From assembly GCA_964036045.1 (NCBI GenBank), contig OZ038402.1, positions 3,565,395 through 3,629,394 on the forward strand: a stretch of DNA of 64,000 nt. The letters run 5' to 3'. The position numbers were made by a program, and so were the translations under genes. The notes beneath the pieces were generated by a model. The model worked only from the letters and a program-made list of their open reading frames with translations, was not told where the DNA came from and did no database searches. Origin of the DNA: Eutreptiella sp. 'Long Island Sound 2002'. Its lineage: Eukaryota; Euglenozoa; Euglenophyceae; Eutreptiales; Eutreptiaceae. Below are positions 55,435 through 64,000 of this stretch, one piece after another (the stretch's first letter is position 1; each line of letters opens with the position of its first letter).

Positions 55435-58400
55435 TCAAGTCGTCAGAACACTCACATTGGAATAAGTGGTCGACGGCCAAGCACGAATACATGTGACCAC
55501 CAACCTGTCTGATGGGGCCCTCGTACGGCTTGGGCGCTGTAAATCAGCGGCCGAACTCGAAGCTTGGTCCTCATTTGGCTCCTGGGCTGGCCTGACCGCA
55601 GGAGGGGAGATCGACGGATCAGCCCTGGAAGGTGGCTGCTGAGGGCCGTAAAAGGCTGGATCTCGATTCACCACAGGTCTTTTTCCGTCGCTCTCCACCT
55701 GTCTGTCAGGTTTCGACAGACAGTCTGTCAGGAGTACGCCAATTTCGGGGTGCTTCTTGAGGAAGTCGATGAACCCCTTGGTGTACCCATGGACAAAAGA
55801 ATGGGCTGGTTCCCAGTTGTTGTGACTGGAATCAAAGCCCCTCCACTCACATAGAAATTCCCATTCGCCCTTTTCGTCACGTCTTGCCTCTAAAACCCTC
55901 TTGAGTTCGTACTTCCCCCCTTCGATGACCCGATCGGACAAAAATTTTGAAGTCCAAAAAAGGGGTTTAACCCGATCCTTGGGGGAGGGGATCTCTCTGT
56001 TGAGGCGATCGCCCGAAACTTCAATTTCCCTGCTGACATCCACACGAATCCTCCACCTGTTCTCACCTAGACGCGCTGTAACAGCGAATGGCCCCTCCCA
56101 CAAGGGAAGAAGCTTATCATCTCCGTCCAGGGTGGTTTCGGATTTTCGAAGCCAAACTCGATCATCGACTTCAAAATTGTGGGGGTTTTTTCGGCCTTGA
56201 TTCTGGACCCAAAGCCAGTCAGCTTGATGCTTATCGATTAATTTCGAGACAGTTTTTTCTGCTTGTTGGATTTCGTCCGAAAACAACGAAGCATCTTTAC
56301 AAGGGCGAGGATTATTCAACGGCATGTTCCACCAACACTTCTTTCGTCCAAAGACAATTTCATTTGGAGAAAGGCCATGGTACAATGGCGTGTTGTGGTA
56401 ACGGCGAAGCAATGCGAAAAGAACTTCAAGCCAATGGAAGTCTTTCTCACTGGCGAGCTCCTTGCGAAGCATATTTTATAATAGAGCGGCAGGCTCTTTC
56501 GCCAGGCAGCGCTCGATGTCAGTGGATTTCACATCTCAGGTGGTGGATTCCAAGGCGAGCACATAATTCCTTCCACCATTCGGAGGTGTACTCTTTGCCT
56601 GAGTCCGTAACCACCTCGGATGGGACGTCCCAACCTCCCATCCAGGTCTGCGCGCACCATTCGGCGGCAGCCTTGCCAGTCATTGACTCGACGTTGCAAG
56701 GCAACACCTGAATGTAGCCAGAATGACGGCATTGTATAAGGAGCACTCCATTGACCTTTTTGTTGGTCCAATGGCACTCTTCGTCGTCGAGTTCACCAAG
56801 ATGGAAAAAATCACTGGTGACTCTGTTAAAGAGGCGCTCCGGAATAGGGTGTGGCCTCAGATGGCCGTGCTTCTTCGCGCTGGGGGGCGTCGAGACAGCA
56901 CATTGGGCACATCCGGCGGCTACTTTCATACAATGAGTATATAGCCTTGAGCCGAACAACCTATGTTTAATCATCGACCATAATCTACGGCCATGTGCGT
57001 GGGGGGACTCCCATTTGTGCCACCAGTTTAACACTCGGGGGGCCAGGGCGTCTGGTACGCACAATTTACCCTCCATCCACAGCTTCCCCCCATCCAACGA
57101 ATATTCAGAATAAATTCCATCCTTGTGAGCATCTTTGGATTTGAGATTCTCAAAGACCTCTTTAAACATGGAATCATGCAGATAATCGTTCGTCCAGTCA
57201 CGGATGATAAGGGAATCTTTCGGCAGGGGTGGAGTTTTGGACGGATCTCGACGCTTAATGCCCTGAATCAACCGAAATCCACTTACAGGTCGGGTATACT
57301 CGAACCGTTTCACACTCCCTGAGGAGGGATCGGTGACTTTCTTCACGACTTTCAGTGATTTGGTGATAATCTCATGGGCATGCGCCGGATCTGAGAAAGC
57401 CGTGATATCATGACACGGTAATGCGTGCTGTTTAACAGAGCATTGCATGCATTCGCGTCGAATGAGCTTTTTTTCTTCTTGATCCCACTCGATTACGACG
57501 TGGCGGTCCTGCTCCGTACCATGGATGTTGGTACTTTGCAGCCCCTCTGAAGCGGGGTAAGCCCATCGGCTCAGAGCATCCGCTACCGTGTTGTGTTTTC
57601 CAGGCAAATACGACACATGGAGGTCAAACAGACTGAGAAATTCATGCCATCTGGCCCGTCGACCAGCTGGGCTTGCGATAGTATCAATGTGTTCGGTGGC
57701 CCAATACTCCAGAGATCGATGATCCGTCAGGACCTCGACTCGATTGGTGCCAACCCACGATTGGTACTTCTTCAGCGCGCAGATTATGGCATAAGTCTCT
57801 TGCTCACGCGGTGACCATTGCATCTGGCGTGGAGCTAGCTTCCGAGACCAAAATGCAAGAGGGTAATGATCACCTGTGGCTTCATCAACCTGTTCAAGGA
57901 CAGCTCCGATCGCGTACCGAGAAGCGTTGGTTCTTATGTAGAAGGGTCGGTCGAATTTCGGCACATGCAACGTGGCGACTTCGCAGAGGGCCGCCTTCAA
58001 GTGATGGAAGGCCTCCTCGCACTCGTCAGTCCACTTGACACGAACCTTTGAACCTGCCTTGCCCGCATCTCTCCCTACCTTCAATAGTTCAGTGAGGGGG
58101 GCAGCAAATTTGGCATAATTCGGCACAAAAGTGTGGTAAAAATTGCAACAACCCAGGAATCCTCTCAATTCCGTGATCGTCTCAGGGCGCTTCCACTTCT
58201 GAATAGCGACGAGCTTCCCTGGACTGGGTCATCGGGTGCCATTCTCAAGGAGAGAACCACAAAATTCGACTGATTTTAAAAATAGTTTTCCCTTCTTTGG
58301 CCCACAAATCAGCTGATTGGCATCAAGAATGTCCAAAACCTGGTTCAGCTGCTTTTCATGTAGGGCCACCAGCTCGGCTTCGGTCAGTCCCTCCCCCTCT

Positions 58401-60652
58401 GTCGCGATGATTATGTCATCTATGTACACACTCACGAAGGCACGAAGCTCAGGATGAGCTGTAAAAAGCACATCCTCCATCATTCTTTGAAAAAACGAAG
58501 GGGCGTTCTTCAGGCCCATGGGCATGACCGTCCACTGGACTGGGCCACATGGCGTGCACATACAGGTGAGAGGTCGGCTGTCCTTCCTCAACGGCATTTG
58601 GTGAAAGCCGTGACGGAGATCCAGCACAGAAAACAAACGACCTCTTGCCCTCTTGGCGATTTCCTCCTCAATGAGGGGCAGGGGGTGTGAATCCGCCTTG
58701 GTTTCGGCGTTGAGGTTGAGAAAATCAACAACCATTCGCCGACCATCAATAGTGTTCTGGTCTGCAGTCGGCGGCTTCGGGACTGTGAAGGGTGCACAGC
58801 ACCACTCGCTGGTCATACAACCCTCAAGCCAACCAAATTCCCTGAGATTTCTCTCGATTATGTTTCTGAGTATCTCATGTTTCTGTCCATGGTTCTCATA
58901 AGGACGCTGTTTCTTCGCCTTGTACCCTTCACGAAGCTCGATGAAGGCTTCACCGAACTGCCCACGGACAGGGGGGTTTTTGATCAACTTCCCCGAAAGG
59001 GTTGTGTCCTTCCGTTCCTCAAAAATCTTGTCTCTTTTCTTGGAACACAACTCAGTGTCCACCTGATCGCCAGGAATTACTGTCGAAAACACTTTGGCGA
59101 TTTCTTCGGCCTTGGCAGGAAGAATCTTCTTACGGATGTCCCTAAAAAGGTCCGTATCAACTGCCTCTTGAAGATAGGTAGGTCGAGTGTCGACATTCCA
59201 GAGATTCTCTTCGTGATCCAGCTCCTCGAAAGGATCTATGAAAGCTTCCACACGGGGTTTTTCATAAAAAACTCTGAATTTGCGGCGCGAAGAAAATTTT
59301 TTTGACGTCCGTGCGCCGTAGATTCTTTTGGATGTAGATCGTATTGGGGAAGAGGGAGACGAGGCGGATCCATTTGACGTTGGATCACCTTGGGCATCTG
59401 ACGGACAAAAATCAGAAAAAATGGATTCATCATCAGTACCACGCTCAACCTCAGATTCAGACCCAACACAGGAATCAGTACTAGAATCAGCAGAATCAGA
59501 GTCAGAAAGCTTTCCATCCACCAGGAATGCAAGCGAACTCCAGGGCCGCTGTGGCGGGGGACCTGTGTCGTCCCTGGCATACAGCTTAATCTTCCTGGGA
59601 AGTTCGATGTAATCTACACAAATGTCTTGCAATTCCTGAAACCAAGGCTTGTCGTCCCACAAGGGCACAACTAAAATCGCCTGGGTTTTATCTTGCTTGA
59701 TTTTGTGGATGACCTGCTGGATTAAGTGAAACGGAGGATTAATCCATAACTTCTTGTCCCATTTATGGGTCCAAGCGTCGCGAAAGTGCTTGTCAAAGCG
59801 CTTGTTCTCGCGGTTAGCAAAGGCATCACACTGTGGCCAAAAGGAATGGTGTTCATAAAAATATTCACAAATTGTATCGCGCCATTTGTCGACAACTCTG
59901 TAGGATGAAGAGTGCCAGCGCGAAGGGCGTCGTGGCTGGGAGTCCCTACGAAGACATTCTAACTCTCGGGAGTAATCGGCACTCCCATTCACCTCTGCAA
60001 TGGTGACATCTTCGCCAAACTTTGGTGTAACCTTTTGCTTCCAAAATTCTTCTGCACTTTTAAACCCTGCGTGCAAAAAACGAAATTCAGGACGCTCCAA
60101 GGGACCTGACTCCAGCAAAAAACAACGCGGATGACCTACGGGCGCCACCCTGTTCTTTCGAAGCCAAGGATGGCCCAAGTAAAGGTCATACTTTATGTCG
60201 GCACGATAGAAGTAGTCATCCTTAAGGATAACTTCCTCCACATTGCCATCTTCCCAAAGGTCTTGAGCGACCAAATGAGTTGATATATAACAACCGCGTT
60301 GCCCACCTGCGAGAGAATGTCCAGAAACTCCCTCGAGGGTAACAGGATGAGGCGAATCAAACACGCAGTCGTCAGGTAAAAAGGAATTGGATTGGAGATT
60401 TACCTCCGATCCATTGTCACACAAACAAGTGGCGAGGTGGAAATTGCCCTTGCAATCAGAGACCCACAGCTCTGTGACAAACTGACGGGCCCTGTGCTTG
60501 GACTCCACACCAACCTCGTCCACTACAACAGAAGGATCCGCTGCCGGATCCAGGGGAGAGGAGACAAGCGACCCTACATCAAGTAGTGGTCGAGAAGGAA
60601 TCTGGGGATCATGCCTGAAATCGCCTGGGGAGGGGCGATTTTCGTGGCTCCC
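55435..60652 (-). pseudogene. pol: Element C pol: protease-like, MTase-like domain, RT, RNase H, integrase, chromodomain
   Basis: Same frame as gag after its TAG. Protease-like region with CDNGSEVNLQS (Asp-Asn-Gly-Ser, not DTGA). MTase-like domain 59510-59899 with CDAFANREN, WINPPFH and ILVVPLWDDKPWF. RT with HGFHQMPL, MPMGLKNAPSFFQ, YIDD (about 58412-58423). RNase H begins RTNAS, so the first catalytic Asp is Asn. Integrase: KVAAGCAQC zinc pair, DFFHLG, TDSGKEY, PGERA. Chromodomain WEFLCEWRGF, NNWEP. Lesions: TGA at 58229-58231, TGA at 56519-56521, and one extra base near 56475 that shifts frame. Confidence 0.92.
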
Positions 60653-60655
60653 CTA
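60653..60655 (-). promoter_or_regulatory. In-frame gag/pol stop of C (TAG GGG), probable readthrough site
   Basis: Gag ends GGQNA-TAG. The same frame continues GGG AGC CAC and stays open into the protease region. Confidence 0.7.
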
Positions 60656-63600
60656 GGCGTTCTGACCTCCAGTGGCTGCGTTAACATTATGGACACACCC
60701 TGATTCGTCGACCCACTCATCTTGGAGCGGATCATCTGCTGGATTCAAGGCATTTAATTCATAATCTCGGTCCGCATCGGACACCTGATCTGCACCTGAG
60801 ACCTGATCCACACGATGGTTGCCCTTTCCACGTCCACGGCCACGGCCGCCGGATGATGGACCTCCACCCTCGCCACGCCCTCTGCCCTTACCAGAGGAAG
60901 GGGTTCCCGAGGGATTTCCCTTACCTTTACCCTGGAATCCTAGAGCATTTCCCTTGTTTGCACCGGATTGAGGGGTTTGGCCTGGATTTCGATTTCCGCC
61001 TCCGGCGTTGCTATTGAGATTTTTCTGGCCGTTCGGCTGCCCACCGGAGCCGGATGGAGTCCGATTTCCTGTGCCTTGGGACCCGCCAGGGCCTCCAGGA
61101 TTTTTGTGTTCACCGGAGGGGGTCGGATTCCCTTTTCCAGCCTTCCCACCGTGCACCTGTCTGTCATTCCTGTCTGAATTCTGCGAATTACTGATATTTT
61201 CACCAATCACCTTGTGATCGTAAGGAGACCATCGGTGATTATCAGTAGAATGCGACTTAGCTCGGTTCGTAGAACCTAAAAGAAGGCAGATGCTACAGTG
61301 CTGCTGAACATTCCGGGTGTCATTCACCTTTTTGTTGCCCTTTTGGGCCCCATTTTGGGTGTTTTGCTGGGTATTCTTGTTTCCCCCAAGACCCTCATGG
61401 AAATTCTGGTTGGCGGCGTCGGCGAGCCGCTCAACCTCCTCCCAGAGTTCCTTCGGGGTGTACGAAAACACCCAGTTTTTAGCCTTCAGGCGATGGCCAT
61501 GGAAGCTGACTCCCCTGTTGAGGACTTGGACACACAAGTCCCGATCCTCGTGCTCATGAAACTTTATTTTCCACGTCTCTTCGGTGAATTTCACCTTAGA
61601 AAAGGACGTGGGGGAGCACTTTTGAAGTGCCTCCCTGACGGAAAACTTGTTGGCAGAGGCATCGAAGCTTTCCACCTCCGCCCACCAGGTCTTGACCTTT
61701 TCTTCGGACTGTTTGTTCCGAAGGGTGGCGGCAGTTTCTGAGGGGATCTTGTCAAAAATCAGCCTTTTCAGCTCGGCACTAGAAAATTTTTCGCCTGAAT
61801 GTTCAGCTTCTTCCACTAAATTCCAGAAGCGCTGTTTTTTGTCTTGCACTTCGTGCAAAATTAATCGCGAGAATGAAGGAAAATTCTTCAACATTTGGTT
61901 GTAGTGGTCCTCTGGCAGCCGGGATCCACGTACCTCCAACTGTTCCCACAGCTCATCAAAGGTAAGGGGGGAACTTGTATCCTCGCGATCACTCCAAGTC
62001 CTGAGCCAAGTGTTGGCCGGCGGTCCCTCAAGGCAATCCAAGAGGGCCATCAGGAACTGATCATCTTGGAGTTTTTGAGTCTTAACCCACAGTTTAAATT
62101 CCCGTTGGAACTGAGGCCAACGTCGGGGGTTCCCATTATACTTCGGTTGCTTGGCAACCTGACGAAGTCGCAAGGAAGTAGGGTTAAGAAGCGAATCCAG
62201 CCCAACACCGGCCGTAATGGCAGACACCTTGGCGGCATCATTCGCCACACCAGCTCCGGCGAGGGTCTGGGCGAGCAACAGCTGGGCTAAGGTATTGGAA
62301 TCAGCAGCAGGAGGGGCAGTACGGGAGGCAGTTCGCTTGGCATTCTGAGCCTCAGTCCTAGCCTTCGCCGTCCTACTCTCAGAACGAGAGATTTTAACCC
62401 TTTCCTTTAGCTTGGTCCTGCTGATCCTTGCATCGGTGGTCCTGGAGTCCACCGAAAGAGCAATTGAAAAAATTTCTGTCGCCTCCTCCGATGGCTCTGT
62501 TGCTTGTCGCACCGATGAGGCGCCCTCAGACCGCATGTGCGTCTTGAAAAGATTTTTTATTCCCAGCGTTTGAATGATGAGGTGCATTTGATCTTTGAGC
62601 TGTTGGAGCTCAGCATCTCGCTGGAATCTGCAGGAGCAGTCGGCAGGACAGTACATGCCGTGTCCTGAAGGGCCTGAGCAGGCTGTCGGACCGCTGATCT
62701 CGGTGGTCTGCAGCCAGGAGTCCACTTGGGGAGCTCCTTCAGCCCTGATTTCCAGGCTTGCCTGCCTGGCCGCCTCTAAAATTCCCTCCTCAACCGCGGC
62801 GGCTAGATCGTCGCGGATGGAAACAGGGGGATGAGGGGCGGAGGGCCCGGGAACAGGTGCCCGGACCTTCTCCTTCGGGAAGGGGCTTGCCTCCCAGATC
62901 TGCAAAAAAATGGCAAAAGAGTCATCTTCTTGAGAACGCCACCACATCCTGGTATTAATTTCGTTCTGAAGGAGGAAAAAATATTCCGTTAAAAAATCAG
63001 AGGCGATTCTTTCTTGTTCGATCAGCTTAGACGAGGCTAAGTAACAAAGGGCCTCAAGGGCCTCAAGGTTACGGGTCACCTCTGGGGACAATTGGTCGCC
63101 CCAGTGTGCCCAAGAGGCTGGTCGATTATAGCTAGGTACCTCACCTGGACCGCCCATCTCAATGTCGTTCAGATCGGCGTCCATGGTCTCAAATGTTGGA
63201 CATCCGTAAGGAATGTTGGTACCTGCCAGCTCCGTAAGCTCCACCGGAGCATTGCCATCGTCGTAGGCCGGCGGATTCCAGCTGCTCGATGGCCAGTTTC
63301 GACTGGGATTATGGTAATCTGGGTCCCCACAGCTGGTGATGTGCGCCCTTCTTGGGCAGCTTGGACTTGCGCAAGGCATTCCTCTCAAGGCCTCGTTCGC
63401 ACAGCACCATGGTATCGTAATCGTTACTTCTCCAGAAGCGGCGGGGTCTACGGGGCCGTACTGGGGAGCGAGCTGTGGATGGGATGCCACTGAAGCAGCA
63501 TTCAGGTAGCCTCTGCTACCATGAAAGTGCTGCCCTAGGTCGTGGATGGTGCCGGAGGGCTCAGGGCCGGCAAGACCAGGGGGGCAGGCACGCGAGGAGT

Positions 63601-63685
63601 CGACCCGAAAGCTGCTGTTGGGGGCAGAACCGGATACACGGGCACCAACGGAGGCAAGGGCGGCGACAACGGAGGCAAGATCCAT
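60653..63685 (-). CDS. gag: Element C gag (1,010 aa), starts inside the LTR
   Basis: ATG at 63685 lies within the 5' LTR. The frame crosses the LTR end and the PBS, whose bases are read as HGSRG. N-terminal part Ala/Ser-rich, then a Cys-rich stretch (CCANEALRGMPCASPSC). A gag-domain-like helical region spans about residues 505-690 (YNGNPRRWPQFQREFKLWV, FDELWEQLEVRGSRLPEDH). A Cys-His patch HCSICLLLGSTNRAKSH replaces a standard CCHC knuckle, followed by a very Gly/Asn/Arg-rich tail suited to RNA binding. No break seen. It is the only full-length structural gene in the window and ends at a TAG that pol follows in frame. Confidence 0.85.
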   Translation of the reverse strand: MDLASVVAALASVGARVSGSAPNSSFRVDSSRACPPGLAGPEPSGTIHDLGQHFHGSRGYLNAASVASHPQLAPQYGPVDPAASGEVTITIPWCCANEALRGMPCASPSCPRRAHITSCGDPDYHNPSRNWPSSSWNPPAYDDGNAPVELTELAGTNIPYGCPTFETMDADLNDIEMGGPGEVPSYNRPASWAHWGDQLSPEVTRNLEALEALCYLASSKLIEQERIASDFLTEYFFLLQNEINTRMWWRSQEDDSFAIFLQIWEASPFPKEKVRAPVPGPSAPHPPVSIRDDLAAAVEEGILEAARQASLEIRAEGAPQVDSWLQTTEISGPTACSGPSGHGMYCPADCSCRFQRDAELQQLKDQMHLIIQTLGIKNLFKTHMRSEGASSVRQATEPSEEATEIFSIALSVDSRTTDARISRTKLKERVKISRSESRTAKARTEAQNAKRTASRTAPPAADSNTLAQLLLAQTLAGAGVANDAAKVSAITAGVGLDSLLNPTSLRLRQVAKQPKYNGNPRRWPQFQREFKLWVKTQKLQDDQFLMALLDCLEGPPANTWLRTWSDREDTSSPLTFDELWEQLEVRGSRLPEDHYNQMLKNFPSFSRLILHEVQDKKQRFWNLVEEAEHSGEKFSSAELKRLIFDKIPSETAATLRNKQSEEKVKTWWAEVESFDASANKFSVREALQKCSPTSFSKVKFTEETWKIKFHEHEDRDLCVQVLNRGVSFHGHRLKAKNWVFSYTPKELWEEVERLADAANQNFHEGLGGNKNTQQNTQNGAQKGNKKVNDTRNVQQHCSICLLLGSTNRAKSHSTDNHRWSPYDHKVIGENISNSQNSDRNDRQVHGGKAGKGNPTPSGEHKNPGGPGGSQGTGNRTPSGSGGQPNGQKNLNSNAGGGNRNPGQTPQSGANKGNALGFQGKGKGNPSGTPSSGKGRGRGEGGGPSSGGRGRGRGKGNHRVDQVSGADQVSDADRDYELNALNPADDPLQDEWVDESGCVHNVNAATGGQNA
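63510..63521 (-). other. Element C primer-binding site
   Basis: Minus-strand TGGTAGCAGAGG immediately after LTR end CTTTCA. A perfect 12-mer for an initiator-Met tRNA ending CCTCTGCTACCA. Confidence 0.8.
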
Positions 63686-64000
63686 GCTGATTGTTATCCG
63701 GCAAAAAATCCCAGTCTATGAAGAAAATTGATGCGGATATTCCTAAGTACATCTGAGTGTCCATATCTATCAGAAAAGATTTATAAAAATCCGATTGTGA
63801 AAAAATATTTGGCCCATTTGGCTCACCGGGCGCGTCAGCGGCAATTGGCGATTCCGGGTAAATGATCGGAACGCGGCGGATTTACGATGAATGGACCGCG
63901 GAATCAGATCCGGCACATCAGAAATATATAGGTCTGATCCTGAGACTGAGCTGCGGGGCGGCGATTCCGCCAAAGCAGAGAAAATGGCCAAAATGTAGCC
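63522..64000 (-). repeat. Element C 5' LTR, cut by window end
   Basis: 479 bp identical to 53270-53748 except three substitutions; about 54 bp should lie beyond the window. Confidence 0.9.

Larger units (their letters stand above)
53270..64000 (-). mobile_element. Element C: young Ty3/gypsy chromovirus, runs off the window
   Basis: Minus-strand order: 5' LTR (63522 to beyond 64000), PBS 63510-63521, gag starting inside the LTR (63685-60653), TAG, pol 60652-55435, 3' region, PPT 53803-53816, 3' LTR 53270-53802. In the 479 bp visible of both LTRs there are three differences. The end should lie about 54 bp past the window. Pol carries two TGA codons and a frameshift. Confidence 0.93.

Overview
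The window is eukaryotic repeat DNA from a large, transposon-rich genome. I see no bacterial gene organisation, no rRNA and no convincing single-copy host gene. About 54 of the 64 kb lie within LTR retrotransposons, mainly Ty3/gypsy chromoviruses (pol ends in a chromodomain). Where a primer-binding site is visible it fits an initiator-Met tRNA of the AGCAGAG...CTCTGCTA type. The lineage cannot be fixed from sequence alone; a charophyte or other alga or early plant is a guess.

Layout. Element A (minus strand, about 1557-43556) is a gypsy element whose pol is cut by element B (plus strand, 6206-37035), with a 4-bp target duplication CTTC. Removing B and one CTTC restores the A pol frame exactly. 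B is itself cut twice: by E (7420-10169, a 2.75-kb non-autonomous LTR element with identical 230-bp LTRs and TSD CTAGG, in gag) and by D (17630-34534, a 16.9-kb gypsy element with LTRs of 2.75 and 2.97 kb and TSD CTAC, in the 3' region). B also carries a 0.7-kb internal inversion of the end of pol. To the right are F (44419-47819, non-autonomous LTR element), a two-copy 0.6-kb tandem repeat (47.8-48.8 kb), poorly classified DNA with remnants of similar small elements (49-53 kb), and element C (minus strand, 53270 to beyond the window end), a young gypsy element with LTRs about 99.4% identical.

Shared design. In all four gypsy families, gag and pol lie in one reading frame separated by a single stop codon (TGA CGG in A, TAG GGG in B and C, TAG CGG in D), which points to stop-codon readthrough. 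In all four, a domain resembling the Dam-like N6-adenine methyltransferase domain of DIRS elements sits between the protease and reverse transcriptase. A and B share a His-Ile-Asp-Asp polymerase motif in place of Tyr-X-Asp-Asp, LTRs with AG...TT ends, and a conserved 82-nt structured segment downstream of pol with compensatory changes. Every pol here is broken by nonsense codons, frameshifts, insertion or inversion, so none of these copies looks autonomous now, although high LTR identity implies recent activity.
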